Source of the DNA: an uncultured Oscillospiraceae bacterium
GTDB lineage: Bacteria > Bacillota > Clostridia > Oscillospirales > Oscillospiraceae
Reading direction: 5' to 3'
NCBI GenBank assembly: GCA_910587785.1
Contig: CAJUOA010000003.1
Location: 1-64,000, forward strand
Length of the DNA: 64,000 bases
The notes beneath the pieces are model-generated. The model saw only the letters and a list, made by a program, of their open reading frames with translations, had not been told where the DNA came from and did not search any database. This document shows, in pieces, positions 47,548 to 56,700 of the stretch (position 1 is its first letter; every line of letters starts with the position of its first letter). The translations under genes were made by a program, and so were the position numbers.

Positions 47548-49475
47548 TCGCGGCCAAGAGCGCCGGGTTCTGCTTCGGCGTGGCCCGGGCGGTGCGCATG
47601 GCGGAGGAGCTCGCCGCCTCGGCGCAGTGCCCCCGGATGCTGGGGGACCTCATCCACAACCGCCGCGAGACAGAGCGCCTCGCCGCCCTGGGCCTCACTG
47701 TCATCGCCTCCCCGGAGGAGGCGGAGGCCGGGGACGCGGTGCTCCTGCGGGCCCACGGCGTGGGCCGGGAGGTGTACGAGGCCCTTGCCGTCCGGGGGGC
47801 CCAGGTTTTGGACGCCACCTGCCCCAAGGTCCGCCGGGTTCAGCGCCTCGTCCGGGAGGCCCAGGCGGAGGGGCGGCAGAGCGTGATGATCGGCGATCCC
47901 GCCCACTCCGAGGTCCGGGGCGTGGGGGGATGGTGTCACAATCTTTTGGTATTTTCAGGGCCGGAGGAAGCCCTTTCCTGGGCGGAAAACGCTGAAAATG
48001 CTATAAATTTGCCGATTACCGTGGTTTCCCAGACCACCCTCCGGCGAGAAATTTGGGAAAGTTCTTTAAAAATTCTAAAAAAACAGTGTACAAACGTAAA
48101 AATTTTTGATACAATATGTGACGCTACGCATACCCGTCAATCGGAAGCGGCCCAAATCGCTGCCACGGTGGACGCTATGGTGGTGGTTGGTGATCCCAAA
48201 AGCGCCAATACGAAGCATCTGACAGAGATCTGCCGCTCCCGGTGCCCCCGCGTATTCCAGGTGGAGGACGCCGGGGGGGTACCGGACCTGACCGGGTGCG
48301 CTCGCGTTGGCTTGACAGCGGGGGCCTCCACGCCTGCGAGCATCATAAAGGAGGTCATAAAGACGATGAGCGAAGAAAAAATTCAGGGCGAGGGCATGGA
48401 AAATTTTGCCGAAATGGTTGAGCAGTACACTCAAACTTTAAATACAGGAGATAAGGTAACCGGCGTGGTCACCGCCATTACCCCCACAGAAGTCCACGTG
48501 GACCTGGGCTGTAAGCAGGCCGGCTACATTCCTGTGGACCAGCTGACCGACGATCCCACCGTCAAGCCCGAGGATGTGGTGAAGGTCGGCGACGAGGTGG
48601 AGCTGTTCGTCATCCGCGTCAACGATGTGGAGGGCTACGCCACCCTCTCCAAGAAGAAGGTGGACGCCAACAAGGCGTGGGAGGTCATCGAGGCCGCCTG
48701 CGAGAGCAAGGACGTGCTGGAGGGCATCGTCACCGAGGAGAACAAGGGCGGCGTGGTCGTGTCCGTCAACGGAGCCCGGGTGTTTGTGCCCGCCTCCCAG
48801 TCCGGCCTGCCCCGCGACGCCGCCATGACCGAACTGGTCAAGCAGCGCGTGAAGCTGCGCATCACCGAGGTCAACCGGGCCCGCCGCCGGGTGGTGGGCT
48901 CCATCAAGGTCGTCCAGCAGGAGACCCGCGCCGCCGCTGCTGCGGAGGTCTGGGCCAATATCGAGGTGGGCAAGCGCTACACCGGCACCGTCAAGAGCAT
49001 GACCAGCTACGGCGTGTTCGTGGACATCGGCGGCGTGGACGGGATGGTACATATCTCCGACCTGAGCTGGAGCCGCATCAAGCACCCCTCCGAGGCCGTG
49101 TCCATCGGCGAGACGCTGGAGGTGTATGTCATCTCCTTCGACGCCGACAAGCGGAAGATCTCCCTGGGCGTGAAGGACCGGGACACCAACCCCTGGCAGG
49201 TCTTCATGGACACCTACCAGGTGGGCGACACAGCCAAGGTGCGGATCGTGAAGCTGATGACCTTCGGCGCCTTTGCGGAGGTGGTCCCCGGCGTGGACGG
49301 CCTCATCCACATCTCCCAGATCGCCGACCGGCGCATCGAGAAGCCCGGCGACGTGCTCTCCGAGGGCGAGATTGTGGAGGCGAAGATCACCGCCGTGGAC
49401 GAGGAGAAGAAGAAGATCTCCCTCTCCATGCGGGCCCTGCTCGCCCCCGCCCCCGCGGAGGCTGATGAGGAGTAA
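47538..49475 (+). CDS. ispH-rpsA: IspH (HMBPP reductase) - ribosomal protein S1 fusion
   Basis: 645 residues in one frame. Residues 1-about 276 are IspH, the last enzyme of the MEP isoprenoid pathway, with the three iron-sulfur cysteines in SAGFCFGVARAV, LDATCPKVRR and FDTICDATHTRQ. From residue 277 (MSEEKIQGEG) four S1 RNA-binding repeats follow: GDKVTGVVTAI, LEGIVTEENKGGVVV, GKRYTGTVKSMTSYGVFVDI and VRIVKLMTFGAFAEV. This fusion is known in Clostridia. Odd points here are an AT-rich patch in the IspH part (about 47935-48130) and a strong ribosome site at the junction, so the S1 part may also be made alone. Confidence 0.95.
   Translation: MEVIAAKSAGFCFGVARAVRMAEELAASAQCPRMLGDLIHNRRETERLAALGLTVIASPEEAEAGDAVLLRAHGVGREVYEALAVRGAQVLDATCPKVRRVQRLVREAQAEGRQSVMIGDPAHSEVRGVGGWCHNLLVFSGPEEALSWAENAENAINLPITVVSQTTLRREIWESSLKILKKQCTNVKIFDTICDATHTRQSEAAQIAATVDAMVVVGDPKSANTKHLTEICRSRCPRVFQVEDAGGVPDLTGCARVGLTAGASTPASIIKEVIKTMSEEKIQGEGMENFAEMVEQYTQTLNTGDKVTGVVTAITPTEVHVDLGCKQAGYIPVDQLTDDPTVKPEDVVKVGDEVELFVIRVNDVEGYATLSKKKVDANKAWEVIEAACESKDVLEGIVTEENKGGVVVSVNGARVFVPASQSGLPRDAAMTELVKQRVKLRITEVNRARRRVVGSIKVVQQETRAAAAAEVWANIEVGKRYTGTVKSMTSYGVFVDIGGVDGMVHISDLSWSRIKHPSEAVSIGETLEVYVISFDADKRKISLGVKDRDTNPWQVFMDTYQVGDTAKVRIVKLMTFGAFAEVVPGVDGLIHISQIADRRIEKPGDVLSEGEIVEAKITAVDEEKKKISLSMRALLAPAPAEADEE
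48087..48115 (+). promoter_or_regulatory. possible internal promoter in ispH (TGTACA-17-TACAAT)
   Basis: In the AT-rich patch: TGTACA (48087-48092), 17-base spacer, TACAAT (48110-48115). A transcript from here would encode the S1 repeats from the internal start at 48366 but not IspH. Confidence 0.4.
48347..48368 (+). promoter_or_regulatory. strong internal ribosome site and ATG at the ispH-S1 junction
   Basis: AAAGGAGGTC (48347-48356) is nearly fully complementary to the 16S tail. The ATG at 48366 is in frame and begins exactly the S1 part. GGAGG-to-ATG spacing is 11 bases, a little long but usable. Confidence 0.65.
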
Positions 49476-49492
49476 TTCCATACCGTTTCCTG

Positions 49493-49530
49493 AAGGACAG
49501 GCAGTCGGAGAAGGACTGCCTGTCCTTTTT
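49493..49530 (+). terminator. terminator after ispH-S1
   Basis: A 14-bp perfect stem AAGGACAGGCAGTC with GACTGCCTGTCCTT (49493-49506 and 49514-49527), 7-base loop, then a T-run to 49530. Confidence 0.92.
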
Positions 49531-49576
49531 CGCCGCCTGCGCCAAAGGGGATTTCCCCAAAATCTGTCAGCCCCCC

Positions 49577-49605
49577 TTGCAAGAGCGGGGAATGTACGGT
49601 ATAAT
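49577..49605 (+). promoter_or_regulatory. promoter of the hybrid kinase gene (TTGCAA-17-TATAAT)
   Basis: -35 TTGCAA (49577-49582), 17-base spacer, perfect -10 TATAAT (49600-49605), 46 bases before the start codon. Confidence 0.75.
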
Positions 49606-49650
49606 AAGACGATATTCTGAAACCACCAACCCTGCGGAGGGAGTTCTGAT

Positions 49651-52230
49651 ATGGGAAATCGGACAACACGGTTTTTGACGGTCAGCCTCGTGCTGGTATC
49701 GGTGTTCTGCGTCGTCGTCTTCAGCATCCAGGCGGCATGGAACAGCGCCGTGGGCGCGGAGGCCATCACGGATATCGGCGTGATCTATATGTCGGGCATG
49801 AGTGAGCAGATTGCCACCCACTTCGGCACCACCATCGAACTGCGGCTCAGTCAGGTGGGGGCCTTGGCGGACAGCGTACTGCCGGGGCGCGGCGGCTCCG
49901 ACAGCGCCGCCGTGCGGGTAGCTTTGACCCACAGCGCCCGGTCCCGGGGCTTCTCCTGCCTCGCCTTCTGCACCCAGGAGGGGGAGTTCGACGTGATCTA
50001 CGGCCCCGCCTTCACCTCCGGCATGGCGGAGCCCTTCATCAGCTCCCTGCGCCGGGGGGAGCAGAAAATCAGCGCGGGGTGGAGCGCCTCCGGCGTTCCG
50101 ATGGTCCTTATGGGCGTCCCGGCGGCCTACCCCCTGGACGGCGGCGCCAAGAGCGTGGCCCTGGTGGCGGGCCTCCCCACCAGCTACCTGGTGGACACCC
50201 TCTCCCTCAACGTGGAAAGCACCACGCTGGACTACACCATCATCCGCCGGGACGGGAGCTTCATCGTCCCCGGCCACATGGAGGGCAGTGACAACTTCTT
50301 CGACCGGGCCCAGGAGCGCTACGACCGGGCGGGGGGCCGGGAGACGGGGCAGTTCATCCGCGAGCTCCAGGCGGCCATGGACGCGGGCCGGGACTGCACC
50401 AGCGTCATTGAGATGGACGGGGCGCGCTGGAACCTCTACGGCACGGACCTGCCCAACTCCGAGTGGTACCTGCTCCTCTACATGTCCTACGGCATCCTGG
50501 ACGAGACGGTGGCGGGCCTGGGGCGGCGCTGGACCGCCGTGGCCCTGGGGGGCTGCGCGCTGATATTGGGGGCCTTGGCACTGGTGTTTGTGGGGTATTT
50601 CCGCCTGACCCGGCGGCAGATCATGGAGCTGGACGAGGCCCGGCGCACCGCCGACAGCGCCTGGCACACCGCCGAGCGGGCCAGCCGGGCGAAAAGCGAG
50701 TTCCTCTCCAACATGTCCCACGACATCCGCACCCCCATGAACGGCATTATGGGCATGACCACCCTCGCCATCGCCAGCCTGGACAACACGCCCCAGGTGC
50801 GCTCCTGCCTCAAGAAGATCAGCGTCTCCAGCCGCCACCTGCTGGGGCTCATCAACGACATGCTGGACATGTCCAAGATCGAGAGCGGGGACTGGAGCCT
50901 GAAGCTGGAGGCGGTCTCCCTCCGGGAGATCCTCACCAACGCCATGATGATCACCCAGCCCCAGGTCCGGGAGCGAGACCAGGACTTCCGGGTTTACACC
51001 GGGAACGTCAGCGTGGAGAACGTGCTGGGGGACCCGGTGCGCCTGACCCAGGTCCTGCTGAGCCTTTTGGGCAATGCGGTGAAGTTCACCCCCTCCGGCG
51101 GGTCCATCCGGATGGAGCTGACCGAGGAGCCCTCCCCCAGGGGCCCCGCCTTCATCCGGGTGCGCCTGACGGTGCGGGACACCGGCGTGGGCATGTCGGC
51201 GGACTTCCAAAAGCGCATCTTCGACGCCTTCGCCCGGGAGGACAGCGCCCGGGTGCAGAAGGCCCAGGGCGCGGGGCTGGGATTGACCATCACCAAGTAT
51301 ATTGTCGACGCCATGGGCGGCGATATCGAGGTGGAGAGCGCCCCGGGGCAGGGGAGCCTCTTCCGGGTGACGCTGGACCTGGAGAAGGCCCGCGGCCAGG
51401 AGCCGGATATGCGCCTGAGTGAGCGGGAGGTGCTCCTGGCGGACGGCGACGAGGCGGTCTGGCAGTCCGCGGAGGGGATGCTGGAGTCCATCGGCCTCCG
51501 GCCCGGCTGGGTCCGGAGCGGAGCGCAGGCCCTGGAGGCGGTCCGCGCCGCCCGGGAGCGGGGGATATGCCCCGTGGTCCTGCTGGACTGGGGCCTGGAG
51601 GGCCCCGGGTGCCTGGAGACTGCCCGGGCCATCCGCCGCCTGGATGCGGAGGTGCCGGTGCTGGTGCTCTTCAACGGCGACTGGGGGGAGGTGGAATCCC
51701 AGGCCCGCGCCGCGGGCATCAGCGGCTGTGTGGCAAAGCCCCTCTTCCGCTCCAGCCTGTACTGCGGCCTGCGCCGGTATGCCCAGGAGGACACCTGCCC
51801 CGTGCCGGAGCTGGAGCGGGAGCCCCTGATGCGCTTTCCCGGGCGGCGGGTACTCCTCGCGGAGGACAATGAGCTCAATTGGGAGATCGCAAGCGAACTT
51901 CTTGCGGAGCTGGAGCTGGAGGCGGAGTGGGCCCAGGACGGGGCGGTGTGTGTGGAGAAGTTTCGCGCCTCGCCCCCGGGGTGGTACGACGCCATCCTCA
52001 TGGACCTGCGGATGCCGGAGATGACAGGGTTCGAGGCCGCCCGGGCCATCCGGGGGCAGGACCGTGCGGACGCGCGCACCGTGCCCATTATTGCCATCAG
52101 CGCCGACGCCTTCCACGACGACATCCAGCGCTGTCTGGACTGCGGCATGAACGCCCACACCCCCAAGCCTATCGACATCCAGGAGGTGGCGGTCCTGCTG
52201 GACCGGTTTTTCCGCGAAGGGGAGCGGTAG
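49651..52230 (+). CDS. hybrid sensor histidine kinase with two receiver domains
   Basis: 859 residues. Membrane segments at about 10-30 and 290-315 enclose an external sensor of about 260 residues (Cache-like by layout). Then come HisKA with FLSNMSHDIRTPMNGIMGM (His357), and HATPase with LGNAVKFTPSGG, DTGVGMSADF and GAGLGLTITKYIV. Receiver 1 (about 590-715, Asp646 in VVLLDWGLEG) has a changed acidic pocket (LLADGDE). Receiver 2 (about 735-855, Asp785 in AILMDLRMPEMTG, Lys in HTPKPI) looks intact. No output domain or separate regulator is adjacent; the phosphate may go to an Hpt protein elsewhere. The next gene is a solute-binding lipoprotein. Confidence 0.93.
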   Translation: MGNRTTRFLTVSLVLVSVFCVVVFSIQAAWNSAVGAEAITDIGVIYMSGMSEQIATHFGTTIELRLSQVGALADSVLPGRGGSDSAAVRVALTHSARSRGFSCLAFCTQEGEFDVIYGPAFTSGMAEPFISSLRRGEQKISAGWSASGVPMVLMGVPAAYPLDGGAKSVALVAGLPTSYLVDTLSLNVESTTLDYTIIRRDGSFIVPGHMEGSDNFFDRAQERYDRAGGRETGQFIRELQAAMDAGRDCTSVIEMDGARWNLYGTDLPNSEWYLLLYMSYGILDETVAGLGRRWTAVALGGCALILGALALVFVGYFRLTRRQIMELDEARRTADSAWHTAERASRAKSEFLSNMSHDIRTPMNGIMGMTTLAIASLDNTPQVRSCLKKISVSSRHLLGLINDMLDMSKIESGDWSLKLEAVSLREILTNAMMITQPQVRERDQDFRVYTGNVSVENVLGDPVRLTQVLLSLLGNAVKFTPSGGSIRMELTEEPSPRGPAFIRVRLTVRDTGVGMSADFQKRIFDAFAREDSARVQKAQGAGLGLTITKYIVDAMGGDIEVESAPGQGSLFRVTLDLEKARGQEPDMRLSEREVLLADGDEAVWQSAEGMLESIGLRPGWVRSGAQALEAVRAARERGICPVVLLDWGLEGPGCLETARAIRRLDAEVPVLVLFNGDWGEVESQARAAGISGCVAKPLFRSSLYCGLRRYAQEDTCPVPELEREPLMRFPGRRVLLAEDNELNWEIASELLAELELEAEWAQDGAVCVEKFRASPPGWYDAILMDLRMPEMTGFEAARAIRGQDRADARTVPIIAISADAFHDDIQRCLDCGMNAHTPKPIDIQEVAVLLDRFFREGER

Positions 52231-52311
52231 GGCTGCGGGCCCCGATAGGGCATCAGGGTCCGCGAACCCCTGGGGGGGAAATACCAAATTTCTCAATAGG
52301 GAGGAATTTTT

Positions 52312-53595
52312 GTGAAAAGAGCCTTTGCTTTGACGCTGGTCCTGCTCCTGACCCTGACCGCCTGCGGTGTTGCGCCCGCGGGCCCCCCGGAGCCTCCGGC
52401 GGAGGACCCGGCGGAGCCGGTGGAGATTAAGCTCTGGACCTACCCGGTGGGGGAGTGGGGGAACCCAACGGCCATCTCCGGCCTGGTCTCCGGCTTCCAG
52501 CGGGCCAACCCGGACATCCGCCTGACGGTGGAGCACCTGGACTACGACACCGGGGATGCGCGGGTGGAGGAGGCCGTCGCCTCCGGCACGCTGCCGGACC
52601 TGGTGCTGGAGAGCCCGGAGCGGCTCCTCTCGGACTGGGGGGAGCGGGGGCTCATGGCGGACCTGGGAGACCTCTGGGAGACGGAGCAGGCCGGGGCGGT
52701 CTATGACGCCGTCCGCGCTGCCTGCCGCCGGGGGGACGGGACCTACTGTGTCTACCCCATCTGCATGAGCACCCACTGCATGGCCATCAACTACGACCTG
52801 TTCCAGGCGGCGGGGGCCCTGCAATACCTGGACGAGGAAAAGCGCACCTGGAGCACCGAGGGCTTTATCCAGGCCGTGGAGGCCCTGCGCGCCTACGGGC
52901 AGGAGCAGGCGGCGGCGATCTACTGCGGCGGGCAGGGGGGCGACCAGGGGACGAGGGCCTTGGTGACAAACCTCTGCGGCGGGTCCTTCACCGACCCGGA
53001 GCACACCCGCTACACCGTGGACAGTCCCGAGAACATCCGCGCCCTGGAGCTCCTGCGGGACTTGGAGGGCGTGGACTTCGACCCCGCGCTCCAGGGCGCC
53101 GGGGAGATCGAGCGCTTCTGTAAGGGGGAGCTGGCCATGGCCTTCTGCTGGAACGGCTCGCTGGAGGTGGTCCACACGGTGAAGAATCCGGACCTGGACT
53201 TCCGCATCCTCGCCATGACCTTCCCCACGGAGACGGGGGAGCCCCGGCTCCAGTCCGGTATCTGGGGCTTCGGGGTCTTTGACAGCGGCGACGAGGCGCG
53301 TATTGCGGCGGCCAAGGCGTTCATCCGCTACGTGGCCGGGGACGACGCCCGCTATACCCAGGCGGTGCAGATCGCCAACTTCTGGCCCGTGCGGGACATG
53401 CCGGGCATCTACGACAATGACCCGCTCATGAGCGCTTACAGCGCCTTCATCCCATACGCGGACGACTACTGCCAGGTGACGCCAAACTGGGTAGCGGCCC
53501 GGGGGGCCTGGTGGAAGATGCTCCAGCGGGTAGGGGCGGGGGAGGACGTCTCCGCGGCGGTGCAGGCGTTCTCCCGGGAGGTCAGCGGCGGCTGA
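52312..53595 (+). CDS. extracellular solute-binding lipoprotein (family 1 type)
   Basis: 427 residues. Lipoprotein signal: MKRAFALTLVLLLTLTACG with lipidated Cys18, then a Pro/Glu linker. The body has the family-1 sugar-binding-protein layout: IKLWTYPVGEWGN, LVSGFQRANPDIRLTVEH, SGTLPDLVLESPERLLSDW, FCKGELAMAFCWNGS, and a C-terminal AKAFIRYVAGD. No ABC permease or ATPase is next to it, and it follows a hybrid kinase by 81 bases, so it may present a ligand to the kinase sensor rather than to a transporter. The GTG at 52312 follows AGGGAGG. Confidence 0.88.
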   Translation: MKRAFALTLVLLLTLTACGVAPAGPPEPPAEDPAEPVEIKLWTYPVGEWGNPTAISGLVSGFQRANPDIRLTVEHLDYDTGDARVEEAVASGTLPDLVLESPERLLSDWGERGLMADLGDLWETEQAGAVYDAVRAACRRGDGTYCVYPICMSTHCMAINYDLFQAAGALQYLDEEKRTWSTEGFIQAVEALRAYGQEQAAAIYCGGQGGDQGTRALVTNLCGGSFTDPEHTRYTVDSPENIRALELLRDLEGVDFDPALQGAGEIERFCKGELAMAFCWNGSLEVVHTVKNPDLDFRILAMTFPTETGEPRLQSGIWGFGVFDSGDEARIAAAKAFIRYVAGDDARYTQAVQIANFWPVRDMPGIYDNDPLMSAYSAFIPYADDYCQVTPNWVAARGAWWKMLQRVGAGEDVSAAVQAFSREVSGG

Positions 53596-53687
53596 GGGCG
53601 GAGGAAAAGGGCCTCTCAACCACGGGGAACCTTTCGGAAAAAGCTGCACGGCGGGTCCCGCAGGTCCCGCAGGTCCTCGACGGCGCA

Positions 53688-53716
53688 TTGACAAACCCGC
53701 CCAGATCTTGTATAAT
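53688..53716 (+). promoter_or_regulatory. perfect consensus promoter (TTGACA-17-TATAAT)
   Basis: Both hexamers are perfect: TTGACA 53688-53693 and TATAAT 53711-53716, 17 bases apart. It drives the M60 protease gene 44 bases downstream and, since the next gap is 10 bases, the SLH gene too. No operator is evident. Confidence 0.88.
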
Positions 53717-53759
53717 ATGACCTTAAACCGGCAAAACAAACAAGAAAGGAAGATCAGAT

Positions 53760-56700
53760 TTGAACTGGAGAAAACGACTGACGGCGGCTCTTCTGAGCCT
53801 TGCCATGGCGCTCTCCCTCTTCGCCCCGTGGCCGCAGACGGCCCGTGCGGCGGGGACGGGGGCCGCGGGCTCTATCGGCCTGACCGTCCGCTTTGACCTG
53901 CCCCAGACCCGCGCGGCGGTGGAAGGGCGCGGCGTCAAGCTGACCCTCACGCGGGGCACGGAGCGGCTGGAGCTCCCCCTTGCCGCAGGCACGGCGGTAC
54001 GCAACGACTTCCAGGCCCCGGTGTCTGTGAAGGCGAAGAACATCGACGGCGTGGAGATGACCACCGAGGCCCGGCTGGGGTACTACCAGGCGGAGGTCTC
54101 CGGCTTGGCCCAGGGGACTTACCGGCTGGAGGTGACCGGCACGGGCTACGTGCCCTACTCCGCTGACGTCACCCTGGACAGCTACTCCCGCCACGTCATC
54201 ACCGGCACCGGGGACGGCACCTTCGCCCTGGGCGACGTCAACGGCGACGGCGTTCTGGACGAGCAGGACCTTACATATCTGGAGGCCCGCCTGGGCGGCG
54301 CACCGGAGGGCTGCGACCTCAACGGCGACGGCGCGGTGGATGTGACGGACCTCGCCTATGTCAACTACATTCTGAATGAGCACGGCTCGGCGCAGGTCCT
54401 GGAGACCGGGGCCATCACCGTCCCCGTGGTGGAGACGGCGGGCCTCATCTTCCGCTCCGGCACTGCGCAGCAGCTCTTTACCGGCACGGAATCCGTCACC
54501 ATTGCGCCCGCAGCGGCGGGGGACGATCTGGTGCTCCCCATCGAACTGCCTGCGGCGGTGGAGATGGAGCGCATCGAGATCACCTGCCCGGACGGCATGG
54601 GAGCCCTGGAGACCGGCGCTGCCACGGTGGAGACGGAGGACGGGCGCACGTTTGACGTCCCCTTTGACATCAGCACCCCCGCCGGGGTCTACGCCATCGG
54701 CCCGACCGCCGGGGAGCGGGTGGTGACCATCGACCTGGGCCGCCGGGTGGCGGTGAAGAAGGTCACCATCCATGTGACCCGTGTGGCCGGGCAGGCCGGC
54801 GCCAAGCCGGAGTATGCCACAGTGACCCAGATCGAATTCCTCAAGGACATCGTGCCGGAGAACCCCAAGACGGACGACCAGGTGATGAACCTCTCCGCCA
54901 AGGCGGGGGACGGCATGGTGGAACTCGCCTGGAGCGCGGTGCGCAACGTCACCGGCTACAAGGTGGCCTACGGCGAGAGCGCGGATCACCTGGACCGGAC
55001 CCTGCCGGTGGTGAGCAACAAGGCGTCTGTCACGGGGCTGGAGAATCTGACCACCTACTATTTCCAGGTAACAGCCACCAACGGCGCTTGGCGCGGCAGG
55101 CCGTCGGCCATTGTCTCCGCCATGCCCGAGGCCGCCAAGGTGCCCGGCGCACCCTCCAACATCGGGGTGGTGCCCATGGACGGAGCACTGCGCCTGAGCT
55201 GGGGCAAGACCAAGGACGCCACGTTCTATCAGGCGTTCTACCGCGTGGCCGGGGAGACGGAGTTCACCCAGTTCGGCGGCGACTTGAGCGCGACCAGCAC
55301 CACCATCACGGGCCTGACCAACGGCACGGAATATGAGCTCGCCGTGAAGGCCGGAAACAGCAAGGGCGTGGGACCCTTCTCCGCGATCGCCGCCGGTACG
55401 CCGGAGCGGGAGGACCTGACGATGCCGGAGCTGCCAACGGATGGACGGATCGACAGCAGTATGGTGGAGTCCATCGTGCTGAAAGACCCGAGTAATGTCG
55501 ACAGGAAGCTGTGTCCCAACTTTGTCACAGACCACCTCATCGACAATGACGCTTCCACATACTGGATCGCTGGGAGCTGGAGCAAAAACAGCCATATCAC
55601 TTATACATTTAGCGAACCTGCGGATATGAACTATGTGATCTTGGTTCCATATCTGGGGGATAACCATAAGTATGCGCTGAATACCTATAGGATCGATGCT
55701 GTAGACGAAAATGGCGTCCAGATACTCGAAGAGACTCTATATGCAGCTCCACGGATGACGGATAAAAATTATCTGATCCTGCCCTTTGACGCGGTGAAAG
55801 GTGTCAAGAGCCTGACAGTACAGCTCAACGAGCGGGAGGGGAACGGTTTCCGAGTGAGCGCATCGGAGATGGCTTTCTACAAGAGCGACAGCCTGCCGGA
55901 CGATATCCTCGCCCTCTTCACAGATGAGACCTTGACCGAAATAAGGACCGGCGTGAGCGAAGGAGACATCACCGCGTTGGAGGAACGTTTGGCGGAAAAA
56001 GAGAGCTTCTTCCTGGATGTTGACCTTCTGAGACAGGAACTTGAGCTGGCAAAAAAGCTCTTGGCAGACCCCAGCGCTCTGGGGCTCGTGAAGAACGATT
56101 TCCAGAGCCGCAGCGGCAGAGCGGACAGCACATACGGTCAGAGCGCAAGCGACCTCCAGCCTCTGGGCATCTCCGCCGAGGCCGGATCGACGGTGGCAAT
56201 CTACGCCCAGCTTCCGGAGGGTGAGACAGTCTCCATCGTCCCCACTCAGTACTACGGAGAATCCGGCATCTGGAGAGGGACCTCCGTTCAGCTGCGGAAC
56301 GGGCGCAACTATATCGACATTCCCAAGATCGGTAGCTTGACCGATCCCCGGGGCGGCCCGCTCTACGTGACCTACTCCGGCGAGCATCCGGAGCAGATCA
56401 AACTCCATGTGCTCCCCAACGAGAAAGCAGCCATCATCCCCGTCCTGGAGCTCTCCAACTGGTACAGCACGGACGGAGTTGCCCAGCGTGCCGCCATCAG
56501 CGCCTACGTGACGGCGCTGGAGGCCCACGTGGCAAAGAATGGGACGAATCCCGAGACCAACGTCTTCAACACCACGGAGATTTCCACGCCCAGCGTCCTG
56601 CTGAGCCTGCCCGCAAACAAGATTCTGGACGGGCTTGGTACCGATAACAAGGTTGAGACCATGTACCAGAACATCCTCGCCTGGGAGGAGACACTTTTCG

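Noticed and set aside
49567..53739. Very long open frame (1390 codons) on the minus strand across the kinase and solute-binding genes
   Set aside because: It mirrors the codon-position GC bias of the plus-strand genes, has Pro/Arg/Gly/His-rich text without domains, and runs antisense to two well-supported genes.
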